Source: Phaeodactylibacter sp. (GTDB lineage: Bacteria; Bacteroidota; Bacteroidia; Chitinophagales; Saprospiraceae). From it: DNA of 64,000 nucleotides. The stretch lies in contig JAGFJD010000080.1 in assembly GCA_024102975.1 (NCBI GenBank), positions 1 through 64,000 of the forward strand. The letters are read 5' to 3'. The position numbers and the translations under genes were made by a program. Positions 56,110-64,000 of the stretch are shown here, piece by piece. The notes under the pieces are model-generated. The model was given only the letters and a program-made list of their open reading frames with translations, was not told the origin of the DNA and ran no database searches. Every line of letters starts with the position of its first letter. The first letter of the stretch is position 1.

Positions 56110-56559
56110 TCATCCATTCTCTTCATTTGTCAGCTTCCCGGCTATGTTGACTTTGCTTGCCCTGATTCTCTTAACCGCCTTTTCAATCTGCCAGTAAGCC
56201 GCCACCACACTTACGTATTCTACCGCAATGAGCCAAAATCCGGGGTCAGAGAAGAAGCTTAAATGATTGCCGCCATAAGGCATGATAAGAAAAGGAACTG
56301 TAATTGTGGCGTCCAGTATTATAGCCACTGCGAACATGGCAATACCCAGGACAAAACCATTGGCCTGATGTCCTTTCCGATAATAGGTGTGTGCCCCAAG
56401 TGTCGCAAGGGGGATCAAAACGATGGACAGCACCCAGTTGGCCTGCAGGTCCGGGTCTGACATAAACGGCACGAAATAAGAAGCGACAAATGCCAGGACA
56501 CCGAGGGCCCAGACGATAACTGCCGAAATGATTGCGCTTTTCAAATGGATATTTTTCAT
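56110..56559 (-). CDS. four-helix membrane protein, DUF5367-like
   Basis: 149 residues from the ATG at 56559 (MKNIHLKSAIISAVIVWALG); the longer frame has a poor N-terminus. Four predicted membrane helices, including VLSIVLIPLATLGAHTYYRK, GFVLGIAMFAVAIILDATIT and FWLIAVEYVSVVAAYWQIEK. HQANGFVLG and ITVPFLIMPYGGNHLSFFSD match my recollection of DUF5367. Function is unknown in that family. It stands with gene fragments on its own strand and is divergent from the dipeptidase gene. Confidence 0.65.
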   Translation of the reverse strand: MKNIHLKSAIISAVIVWALGVLAFVASYFVPFMSDPDLQANWVLSIVLIPLATLGAHTYYRKGHQANGFVLGIAMFAVAIILDATITVPFLIMPYGGNHLSFFSDPGFWLIAVEYVSVVAAYWQIEKAVKRIRASKVNIAGKLTNEENG

Positions 56560-56799
56560 CTTGATATCTTTTTTTGGCGAAGGAAGATCGACACATAAGT
56601 AGGTGCAGTATGCATCTGAAGCAAAGGTGGAGCAAAAAAAGGCTGGTGGCTTGGCCCTGCAAGCCAATCTTATGACACTTTATGCCAGGTTATTCATCTT
56701 ATCTTTATTTCGCTTCGCTTTGATTCGATGGACAAGGCATGGAAAACCTGCCGGACCTTTGCCCGAAACTGATTTTTGCCCGTTTCTTTGCAGAAAAAA

Positions 56800-57528
56800 A
56801 TGACGGGCATGCGAAATCTCATCCTCTTCATCTTGCTCCTGCTGCCAGGATGCCAGGCTTCACCGGAAAAACAGGGGACAGAAACAGATAACGAAACGGA
56901 CAGCACCTGGGTAGCTGCGCCCGGCATAGACAGCCTGCCCACGCCGGCGGAAGCGCTCCCGGCGCCCGACCAACCGGACTACGACACGGCCCGGTGGACA
57001 GACCTTGCCCGCCTGGATACCAGCATCTTCATCGACATGCGATACGCTACAACCGACAACTTCGTACAGGAAAAGATGTACGAGTGCGGGCGTTGCATTC
57101 TCCGGCCGGAGGCCGCCCGTGCCGTAGCCGCTGCCCACCGGGAACTCCAGCGGCAGGGGCTCGCCCTGAAAATGCTGGACTGCTACCGCCCCCATCCCAT
57201 TCAGTGGAAGCTGTGGGAAAAGGTGCCCGACCGGCGTTATGTCTCCGATCCCCGCAAAGGGTCTATGCACAACCGGGGCGCGGCAGTCGACCTCACCTTG
57301 GCCGACAGTACCGGCCGGGAACTCCCAATGGGTACGCCCTACGACTTCTTCGGGCCCGAGGCCCACCCGTCTTATCAGGCGCTGCCCGATTCCGTGCTGG
57401 CCAACCGGGCGCTGCTGCGGGAAACCATGATCCGGCACGGTTTCCGCCCTATCCGTACCGAATGGTGGCATTATTCTTTTGGCGGGAAAAACTATGCACT
57501 TTCGGACATGTTATGGAAATGTTATTAA
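56800..57528 (+). CDS. D-alanyl-D-alanine dipeptidase (VanX/DdpX family, M15D), lipoprotein
   Basis: 242 residues from the ATG at 56800. The N-terminus is a lipoprotein signal (LILFILLLLPGCQA). The catalytic domain carries SMHNRGAAVDLTLAD (zinc ligands His and Asp) and IRTEWWHYSF (Glu base and third zinc His), plus MLDCYRPHPIQWKLW. Enzymes of this family cleave D-Ala-D-Ala and are used in wall recycling or, in VanA clusters, in vancomycin resistance. There are no vanH/vanA genes here, so recycling in the periplasm is more likely. It is monocistronic. Confidence 0.9.
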   Translation: MTGMRNLILFILLLLPGCQASPEKQGTETDNETDSTWVAAPGIDSLPTPAEALPAPDQPDYDTARWTDLARLDTSIFIDMRYATTDNFVQEKMYECGRCILRPEAARAVAAAHRELQRQGLALKMLDCYRPHPIQWKLWEKVPDRRYVSDPRKGSMHNRGAAVDLTLADSTGRELPMGTPYDFFGPEAHPSYQALPDSVLANRALLRETMIRHGFRPIRTEWWHYSFGGKNYALSDMLWKCY

Positions 57529-57563
57529 AATGGAGGATTAGCCCGAAAAACAGCAACAAAGCT

Positions 57564-57571
57564 TATATTTG
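57564..57571 (+). promoter_or_regulatory. candidate -7 box of the moxR transcript
   Basis: TATATTTG matches TAxxTTTG; the best -33 (TTAG at 57538) is 22 bases away, so it is weak. If used, transcription would start near 57578 and include the interlocked repeats 57632-57716 in the leader. Confidence 0.35.
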
Positions 57572-57631
57572 CGCGTTTCGAAGGGTAGAATGCTTGAAAC
57601 TATTTACTACACCGGCCCAAAATGCCTGATT

Positions 57632-57716
57632 TTGCCCCGACCCTAAAGGGAGATCCGGCATTTTCGGCCTTTGCTCCCTTTAGGGATGGGGCAATCAAAG
57701 GACGAAAATGCCGGAT
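57632..57716. repeat. interlocked inverted repeats A-B-A'-B' in the moxR leader
   Basis: Four contiguous 21-base blocks: A 57632-57652 (TTGCCCCGACC...GGGAG), B 57653-57673 (ATCCGGCATTTTCGG...), A' 57674-57694, B' 57696-57716. A' is the reverse complement of A at 19 of 21 positions, B' of B at 20 of 21. Because B lies inside the A/A' loop and A' inside the B/B' loop, the two stems cannot both form simply; they exclude each other or make a pseudoknot. Confidence 0.85.
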
Positions 57717-57769
57717 GGGGCTATACCCAGTTACGAATACTTAATATAGCCCAAAAATCATACACATCA

Positions 57770-58741
<972 letters not shown>

Positions 58742-58763
58742 GCTTATTGCCAACGACTTACCC

Positions 58764-58806
58764 AAAAAGCGGGTGGAAGTAGTATTCTCTTCCAGCCGCT
58801 TTTTTT
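58764..58806 (+). terminator. intrinsic terminator after moxR
   Basis: AAAAGCGGGTGGAAG (58765-58779) pairs with CTTCCAGCCGCTTTT (58789-58803) with one mismatch, then a T run. It is 23 bases past the moxR stop. Confidence 0.8.
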
Positions 58807-58826
58807 GTGCCCTGAAGCAACTGTTT

Positions 58827-58893
58827 ACCACATAGGCCACAGTAGGCACGGCCTATGTGTTCTACTGTGAAAACGCTATGCGTCCTATGTGGT
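58827..58893. repeat. ACCACATAGG inverted repeat element
   Basis: Perfect 10-bp terminal inverted repeat ACCACATAGG (58827-58836)/CCTATGTGGT (58884-58893), with GGCCTATGTG in between. It is related in text to the CACATAGAG-type sequences near 19283 and 32633. It lies in the 281-base gap 58742-59022, which has no gene. Confidence 0.6.
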
Positions 58894-59022
58894 TAAACAA
58901 AAGGCCTAAACAGGTGCGCCGTGAAACTTTATCCCTCCTGAAAAGGTTGTTCTATTGTTAATTCATTATTAACTTAATGTTAATTTAATGTAAACTTTTT
59001 TCGTCACCATAAATATCTTGCT

Positions 59023-59517
59023 ATGAGTAAACCGCAATTTACAGAAGAACAGCGATTCAGGAGATGGGATGTCTTTGCTTTGCTCGTGGCCCTGATGGCC
59101 AGCGCTTCTTATCACTTCGCTGAATTATACCTTTCCGGCGCATACGAAACAAGCCTTCTTACCTTGCAGTACACCCTGATCACTATTATTCTGGCTGGTG
59201 CCGCAGCCTATCTGTGGAGCATCCGGCTGATCCTGGAGATCGACAAAAAAGGCATCCGGTATCAGTACTTTCCCCGGCACTACCGGAAGCACAGAATAAA
59301 ATGGGAAGAAATTGAACATGTCGAGTTTATCCATACGCCGGTAATGGCGGAACTGAGCGGATGGGCCGTCCGCCTGGGCACCTGGGAGCGCATGTTCAGC
59401 GTGTCGGGCCGGACCGGGCTGAGCCTAAGCCTGAAGAACGGGCAACAACTGTTCATTGGCACAAAACACCCCGGTGAGCTGAAGGATGCCCTCGCACGCC
59501 TGGGGGCCGGCAGGTAG
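59023..59517 (+). CDS. membrane protein with bacterial PH-like domain, unknown function
   Basis: 164 residues. Two membrane helices near the N-terminus (VFALLVALMASASYHFAELY and YTLITIILAGAAAYLWSIRL) are followed by a soluble region of about 90 residues with alternating strands (LEIDKKGIRYQYFPRHYRKH, IKWEEIEHVEFIHTPVM, GLSLSLKNGQQLFIGTKHPG), a pattern like bacterial PH-like (YcxB/DUF-type) domains. No functional residues are seen. It is not tightly linked to either neighbour. Confidence 0.6.
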   Translation: MSKPQFTEEQRFRRWDVFALLVALMASASYHFAELYLSGAYETSLLTLQYTLITIILAGAAAYLWSIRLILEIDKKGIRYQYFPRHYRKHRIKWEEIEHVEFIHTPVMAELSGWAVRLGTWERMFSVSGRTGLSLSLKNGQQLFIGTKHPGELKDALARLGAGR

Positions 59518-59552
59518 GCTTTTCCTCCGGAGTACCCGAGGTTATGATAAAA

Positions 59553-59635
59553 CCGGCCGGCGGCGGCTTGTTGTTCGTTGTTTGTTGTTCGTTTCGGGGA
59601 GCCCGCCGGCCGGGCAACAAACAACCCGCAACAAG
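59553..59635. repeat. second interlocked inverted-repeat element A-B-A'-B'
   Basis: A CCGGCCGGCGG (59553-59563) is the exact reverse complement of A' CCGCCGGCCGG (59603-59613). B CTTGTTG...TTTGTTG (59567-59587) is complementary to B' CAACAAAC...CAACAAG (59615-59635) at 18 of 21 positions. A' and B' are separated by one base, as in the element before moxR. It lies in the 332-base gap 59518-59849, 35 bases after the previous stop; no gene is in the gap. Confidence 0.7.
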
Positions 59636-59849
59636 TACACACCCCCTTCCTCCCCAATTTTCCGCTTCACGCCAAAACGTTCTCCAATTGCATCTGTTCT
59701 AACGGAAAAAAGGCAAGCCACACCTGCCTCCCGGATTTCCTGAAGATTTCGACGCTGAACCCCATTATCAATGCGACGTACTTTCCCGCTGCTGTTGCAG
59801 GGGATTGTACAGTAAAGCGTTAACTTTATACCAAAAATCAGCATTCCCA

Positions 59850-60923
59850 ATGAAGAAAACCGTTCATGTTATATTATTAAACGCCCTCTTTTTACTGCTA
59901 ACCGGCTGCACAGAGGATGCCCGCCGGGGCCTAAGCCCGATACCCACTGCTTTCGGCAATTTAAACGAGATCGTCGTCGTCATGGATGCCGATATGTGGG
60001 ACGGGGCGGTGGGCGACACGCTGCGGTATTACTATTCTGCCGCCTATCCCCTTTTGCCGCAGCCGGAACCCATTTTTGACCTGCGGCACTTCACGCCGCT
60101 GGAACTCAGCCAGGATCCCCTGCGCAAGGAACTGCGCACCTACCTGGTAGTCGGCAACCTCAGCGACAGGGATTCTCCTGCTACGAAAATGATCGTCAAC
60201 GACATTGGCGAGGAAAAGGCCAGAAAGGCCAAAGAGGATAAGGAATACAACAGCGCCATCGGCCGCGACAAATGGGCCAAGGGGCAGTTGCTAATCTACG
60301 AGTTCGGCTATTCGGAAGATGAGCTGATAGCCATTCTCAAAGAAAACTTCCCGGCGGTCCGCAAGCGCGTCAACCAGCACGACAGCAAAAAGGTGGACGC
60401 CTATGTGTACCTCAACGGAGAAAACAAAAGGCTGGAAGAGGAAGTAAAGGAAGACATAAACGTGTCCATGCGCATACCAAGCGATTATTTCCTCGCTCTC
60501 AACGACGACAACATCATCTGGATGCGAAGGGAAACCGACGAGACCAGCAGCAACATCATCCTGAAAAAAATCCCTTACACGGACCGCTCCCAGCTCAGCA
60601 AGGACAATATCATCGCCATCCGGGACTCCATTGGCCGCCAGTATATTTCCTCTACTTTGCCCGGCACCTACATGCAGACCAACGACGTGGACCTGCCCGT
60701 ATTGACCGACGTCACGAAGATCAACGGCTATTACACCCTGGAGGCCAGAGGCATCTGGGAGATCGTCGACGACTACATGGGGGGAGCGTTCATGAGCTGC
60801 CTGATCCTCAACCCCAACAGCAACGAACTGCTCTTTGTGGATGGCTTCCTGCACGCTCCCGGGGAGGATAAGAGAGACATCATGCAATACATCGAGCACA
60901 TCATCAGGACGATCAAATTTTAA
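59850..60923 (+). CDS. DUF4837-family lipoprotein
   Basis: 357 residues from the ATG at 59850. The signal (VILLNALFLLLTGCTEDARR) has a lipobox Cys. PTAFGNLNEIVVVMDADMWD is the conserved start of DUF4837, and RKELRTYLVVGNLSD, DKWAKGQLLIYEFGYSEDEL, VSMRIPSDYFLALNDDNIIW and TLEARGIWEIVDDYMGGAFM are also family-like. These proteins are widespread in Bacteroidota and of unknown function, presumably at the periplasmic face. Transcribed in the same direction as the sigma operon 91 bases downstream, but probably independent. Confidence 0.88.
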   Translation: MKKTVHVILLNALFLLLTGCTEDARRGLSPIPTAFGNLNEIVVVMDADMWDGAVGDTLRYYYSAAYPLLPQPEPIFDLRHFTPLELSQDPLRKELRTYLVVGNLSDRDSPATKMIVNDIGEEKARKAKEDKEYNSAIGRDKWAKGQLLIYEFGYSEDELIAILKENFPAVRKRVNQHDSKKVDAYVYLNGENKRLEEEVKEDINVSMRIPSDYFLALNDDNIIWMRRETDETSSNIILKKIPYTDRSQLSKDNIIAIRDSIGRQYISSTLPGTYMQTNDVDLPVLTDVTKINGYYTLEARGIWEIVDDYMGGAFMSCLILNPNSNELLFVDGFLHAPGEDKRDIMQYIEHIIRTIKF

Positions 60924-61014
60924 TCCCGGCCTCTCAGGCTTATCTGAAAAATATGGCAGGGCGGAAAAAGACCTCGCCATATTTTTTTATTTTTAGTCCT
61001 GAAGAGCGGCTTTC

Positions 61015-61638
61015 ATGAAAAAATTTCTGCGCCTATCTACTCAGAAGGAACGCTGGAAGGCAGCCTCCGATGAGGAGCTTCTCCAGGCTTACCGGGAAAC
61101 GGGCAACCGCGAACTGGCTGCGGAGCTGTTCAACCGGTACGTCCATCTGGTCTATGGCCTGTGCCGGCAACACCTCAAAAACCGGGAAGACTGCCGCGAC
61201 GCCGTGATGGCGGTTTTCGAGCATATCGTCGTCAAGGCCAGAGAAACGGAAATCCGACACTTCAACAAATGGCTCTACTCCACCGCCAAAAACCATTGCA
61301 TTACGAGCCTGAGAGCAGAAGAGCGGAATACCCGCCAGCAGGAAGAATGGGAAAACTATGAAAAAAGCAGCCCGGAATTTATGGAAAATGAGGGCTTTCT
61401 TCGTCTATACTATAAGAGAACGAACGAACCGGACGCCGGCCTCCTCCTGGAAGAAGCTATTGCAGAACTGGAGGAAGGTCAGCAAATCTGCCTGCGCCTC
61501 TTTTTCTTCGAAAAGAAGAGCTACAAGGAAGTTGCCGGCGAAACGGGCTATTCTGTCAAGCAGGTGAAAAGCCACCTGCAGAACGGTAAACGGCGGCTGA
61601 GCGTCATGCTTGGCCAGAAGTTTCAAAAGAGCCAATAA
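61015..61638 (+). CDS. RNA polymerase sigma factor, ECF/sigma-70 family
   Basis: 207 residues. Region 2: EELLQAYRETGNRELAAELF, RYVHLVYGLCRQHLKNREDC, AVFEHIVVKA and IRHFNKWLYSTAKNHCITSL. Region 4: AELEEGQQICLRLFFFEKKS followed by a helix-turn-helix (YKEVAGETGYSVKQVKSHLQ, NGKRRL). It lacks sigma region 3, as expected for ECF factors. The next gene (8 bases on) is its probable anti-sigma factor. Autoregulation is usual for such pairs, but no promoter could be identified. Confidence 0.9.
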   Translation: MKKFLRLSTQKERWKAASDEELLQAYRETGNRELAAELFNRYVHLVYGLCRQHLKNREDCRDAVMAVFEHIVVKARETEIRHFNKWLYSTAKNHCITSLRAEERNTRQQEEWENYEKSSPEFMENEGFLRLYYKRTNEPDAGLLLEEAIAELEEGQQICLRLFFFEKKSYKEVAGETGYSVKQVKSHLQNGKRRLSVMLGQKFQKSQ

Positions 61639-61646
61639 ACGGAATT

Positions 61647-62399
61647 ATGCATTCCATTTTCAAAAAACGAAGTTGCCTCACAGAGCGGGAAGTGAGGCAA
61701 TACCTGGGCGACGACCTCAGCGATGAACAACGCTACGACGTAGAAAACCACCTGCTGGATTGCGAGCTGTGCTCAGCCGCCGTGGACGGCCTTTCGCAAA
61801 GCCAGGGCTTTGGCCCCGCCGAAGAGGATGTTCAGGAACTCCGGGCCCGGGTCGCCGATTCTGCCAGAGGCCTTCCGCAACGATGGATGGCCTGGGCCAA
61901 CCGCGCCGCCGCAATCGGCCTTCTCCTGATCCTCGGTTATGCCGGCCTGCGCTACTGGAGCGCATCCCGCCCCGAACGGCTCTTCGCCGCACACTTCGAG
62001 CCGGCAGCCAATACCTACATCACTTACCGGAGTACCGAAGACGCCGCCCTGAATACAGAATTGAAGCAGGCGCTGAAATACTACGACGCCAGGGCTTTCG
62101 AACAGAGCCTGCCCCACTTCTCCAACTATCTGGCGGCGAACCCGCAGGACCACCGGGCAGCCTTGCTGGCGGCCGGCGCCTGCCTGCAGGCCGGACAGCC
62201 CCAACCAGCCGAGAGGTATCTCATACAGCTGGAAACCCTGGGAATGACCTACCAGGGCCAGACGCTCTGGTACCTTGCCCTGGCCCACCTGCGGCAAGGA
62301 GAATTGCCGCAGGCAGAGGCCGTGCTGGAGCGGATAATTGCCGAAGCCGCCCCGCCCTTTCGGGAAAAAGCGAAAGCCTTGCTCAAAGAGATACAATAA
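61647..62399 (+). CDS. anti-sigma factor with zinc-finger, membrane helix and TPR-like C-terminus
   Basis: 250 residues. LTEREVRQYLGDDLSDEQRY and VENHLLDCELCSAAVDGL give the H...CxxC zinc-finger anti-sigma motif at the N-terminus. One membrane helix (AAAIGLLLILGYAGLRYW, about 88-107). The periplasmic part has TPR-like repeats (LKYYDARAFEQSLPHFSNYL, LALAHLRQGELPQAEAVLER). It is the membrane partner that should hold the upstream sigma factor until a signal releases it, possibly by proteolysis. The gene is 8 bases after the sigma stop. Confidence 0.85.
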   Translation: MHSIFKKRSCLTEREVRQYLGDDLSDEQRYDVENHLLDCELCSAAVDGLSQSQGFGPAEEDVQELRARVADSARGLPQRWMAWANRAAAIGLLLILGYAGLRYWSASRPERLFAAHFEPAANTYITYRSTEDAALNTELKQALKYYDARAFEQSLPHFSNYLAANPQDHRAALLAAGACLQAGQPQPAERYLIQLETLGMTYQGQTLWYLALAHLRQGELPQAEAVLERIIAEAAPPFREKAKALLKEIQ

Positions 62400-62458
62400 T
62401 GTAAGGTTTGAGGTTAAGGCTGAGGCTGAGGTTGCTGCCGTCCAGCATAGCAGTGGTT

Positions 62459-62507
62459 AAAAATAACTTCACTGCCTGAAATCCGCAATTGCCGTGAAGT
62501 TATTTTT
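62459..62507. terminator. bidirectional terminator overlapping the htpG stop
   Basis: AAAAATAACTTCAC (62459-62472) pairs perfectly with GTGAAGTTATTTTT (62494-62507), leaving a 21-base loop, with T/A runs on both sides. The htpG stop (62502-62500) lies in the right arm. It serves the convergent anti-sigma and htpG genes. Confidence 0.75.
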
Positions 62508-64000
62508 TAAAATTCAGGAAATCCAGGCTTTTCCTGATGAATGCCGTGAGGTTGCCGCCCCGCAGCATGCCCTGGTCGAGCAAAGCGAGCTTGTAGAGGT
62601 ATTCTGCCATTTCGGCCCGGGCCGCTTCGTCTTTCTCCTCCAGCAGCTTGCCGGCAACCAGAGGGTGGTTGCTGTTGACCACGACGTTGAAAGAATCCGG
62701 GAAATCGCCGAACTGGTTGCCCTGCAGCGCCTGCATCTCCTTCATCCGCCGCAGGAACTCCGGCCGGGTGATGGTCACCGGCTGGCTCTCCGGTGAAAGG
62801 GCTTTCAGAACTACCGTCCCTCCTCCTTCGGCGACGGCCTTTTCAAAGACTTCCGTTACCGCCTTCTGTTGTTCTTCGCTCAGGACGGATTCCTTTTTCT
62901 CGTCTTTTTGCACGAGGTTGTCTACTGTGTCGGAATCCACCCGCACAAAGGTGATGCCCTGCATCTTGTACTCCATTTGCTGCATGAAGTGGTTGTCGAT
63001 CACGTTGTCCATCACCAGGATGTCATAACCTTCCGCCTTCGCTGCCTGAATGAAGCTGTCGTGGCTGTCCGGGCTGTTGGTGTAAAGCAATACCACCCGG
63101 CTGTGCTTGTCCGTCTGGTTGGCCTTCACCTTTTCTTTATAGGCCTCGATGGTGAAGAACTCGCTGTCGACATTTCTGACGAGGGTGAACGGCAGGGCCC
63201 GCTCGTAGAACTTCTCGTCCGAGATGAGGCCGTATTTCACAAAAACGCCGATATCGTTCCATTTGGCCCGAAAGCCTTCTTCGTCCTTCTTATACAGCTC
63301 GCTGAGCTTATCCGCCACTTTCTTGGTGATGTATCCCGTGATTTTGCGGACGTTGGCGTCGGCCTGCAGGTAACTGCGGGAGACGTTCAGCGGGATGTCG
63401 GGAGAATCAATCACCCCGTGCAGCAAGGTCAGGAATTCCGGCACGATGTCCTTCACGTTATCGGTCACGTACACCTGATTGCTGTACAGCTGTATCTTGT
63501 TCTTCTGTAGTTCGAAGTTGTTGGCCAGTTTCGGGAAATACAGGATGCCGGTCAGGTGGAAAGGATAATCGATGTTGAGGTGTATCCAGAACAGGGGAGT
63601 CGAGCTGAAAGGATAGAGTTCCTGGTAAAAAGCCTGGTAGTCTTCATCTTTGAGGTCGGTGGGCTGTTTGACCCAGGCGGGGCTGGTGTTGTTGATGATA
63701 TTGTCAACCTCTATCTCTTTTTCTTTTGCCTCTTCCCCTTCCCCTTCCGTGATTTGCTCGGTTTTTGTTCCGAACTTGATGGATACGGGCAGGAACTTGC
63801 AGTATTTCCCCAGCAGTTGTTCGATCCGGTGTTTCTGCAGGAACTCCTTATTCTCTTCGTTGATATACAGGATCACATCTGTCCCGCGTTCCTTTTTGTC
63901 GTTCTCTGCCAGGGTATACTCCGGGTCTCCCTCGCACGTCCAGGTTACGCCTTTAGCTTTTTTCTGCCAGGATTTTGTGACGACCTCCACCTTGTCGGCC
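62500..64000 (-). CDS. htpG: chaperone Hsp90 (HtpG), 5' part beyond window
   Basis: At least 500 codons are visible; the frame is open to the right edge, so about the first 110-140 residues (most of the ATP-binding domain) are missing. Visible are the end of the N-terminal domain (GVTWTCEGDPEYTLAENDKK, ERGTDVILYINEENKEFL), the middle domain (PLFWIHLNIDYPFHLTGILY, PNDV-type VYVTDNVKDIVPEFLTLLHG, GVIDSPDIPLNVSRSYLQAD) and the C-terminal dimerisation domain (NSNHPLVAGKLLEEKDEAAR, LLDQGMLRGGNLTAFIRKS). HtpG is an ATP-dependent dimeric chaperone in the cytosol. It is convergent with the anti-sigma gene. Confidence 0.95.
   Translation of the reverse strand, partial: ADKVEVVTKSWQKKAKGVTWTCEGDPEYTLAENDKKERGTDVILYINEENKEFLQKHRIEQLLGKYCKFLPVSIKFGTKTEQITEGEGEEAKEKEIEVDNIINNTSPAWVKQPTDLKDEDYQAFYQELYPFSSTPLFWIHLNIDYPFHLTGILYFPKLANNFELQKNKIQLYSNQVYVTDNVKDIVPEFLTLLHGVIDSPDIPLNVSRSYLQADANVRKITGYITKKVADKLSELYKKDEEGFRAKWNDIGVFVKYGLISDEKFYERALPFTLVRNVDSEFFTIEAYKEKVKANQTDKHSRVVLLYTNSPDSHDSFIQAAKAEGYDILVMDNVIDNHFMQQMEYKMQGITFVRVDSDTVDNLVQKDEKKESVLSEEQQKAVTEVFEKAVAEGGGTVVLKALSPESQPVTITRPEFLRRMKEMQALQGNQFGDFPDSFNVVVNSNHPLVAGKLLEEKDEAARAEMAEYLYKLALLDQGMLRGGNLTAFIRKSLDFLNFKK

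Noticed and set aside
56800..57528. Vancomycin-resistance gene cluster
   Set aside because: Only a VanX-type dipeptidase is present, with lipoprotein signal and no vanH/vanA/vanRS neighbours.
58742..59022. DUF58/VWA partner genes for moxR
   Set aside because: The frames in this gap are short and repeat-derived; the expected partners are not in the window after moxR.

Overview
The window looks like a chromosomal segment from a member of the Bacteroidota, most likely class Saprospiria (Lewinella/Phaeodactylibacter-like). This rests on protein content only: three proteins with type IX secretion (T9SS) C-terminal sorting domains, several TonB-domain proteins with the MPRFPGCE-type motif, an Skp/OmpH chaperone, a DUF4837 lipoprotein, a triple-tyrosine (Y_Y_Y) membrane regulator, a 2-oxoacid:ferredoxin oxidoreductase, and promoters of the Bacteroidota type (TTTG, about 20 bases, TAxxTTTG). 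No rRNA, tRNA or CRISPR array was seen. Lineage is an inference.

Layout. 1-8.4 kb: a polysaccharide-utilisation-like locus, with a clan GH-A glycosidase fused to a predicted outer-membrane barrel, a modular carbohydrate-binding lipoprotein running off the left edge, and a divergent membrane-bound regulator. 8.5-24.4 kb: envelope and housekeeping genes (M50 protease, Skp, GH73 glucosaminidase, a TPR/CHAT protein with a degenerate active site, MoaD, two tandem lytic transglycosylases, Lgt, an ENPP-type phosphodiesterase, GNAT, YjbQ, NnrE, an M16 peptidase). 24.5-27.8 kb: three TonB-domain proteins in a row, the last with two TonB domains and a T9SS signal. 28-36 kb: methylmalonyl-CoA mutase, an antirepressor-like protein, AlkD, GhrA, an RluA-type pseudouridine synthase and an unassigned radical SAM protein. 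36.3-42.2 kb: a large T9SS surface protein, a foldback element, a truncated NmrA gene and a caspase-like protease. 42.9-47.6 kb: a three-gene overlapping operon for a 2-oxoacid:ferredoxin oxidoreductase with an FAD/Fe-S subunit. 48.7-53 kb: an NHL-propeller T9SS protein and an ArnC/ArnT-like glycosyltransferase pair. 53.2-56.1 kb: a remodelled toxin-immunity-like cassette, a transposed element with an 8-bp target duplication and gene fragments. 56.1-64 kb: VanX-type dipeptidase, MoxR ATPase, DUF4837 lipoprotein, an ECF sigma/anti-sigma pair and the 3' part of htpG.

The most unusual part is the noncoding DNA. Intergenic spaces carry many foldback elements of different design: two copies of a double-hairpin repeat (26039-26135 and 30473-30574), palindromic MITE-like elements (19073, 33761, 39532, 55084), 10-bp tandem arrays on both sides of alkD, and two elements less than 2 kb apart in which two inverted repeats interlock in the order A-B-A'-B' (57632-57716 and 59553-59635). 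The first of these lies in the probable leader of moxR.

Many start codons were placed downstream of the longest open frame, using signal peptides, family N-termini and promoter positions; these are stated per gene.
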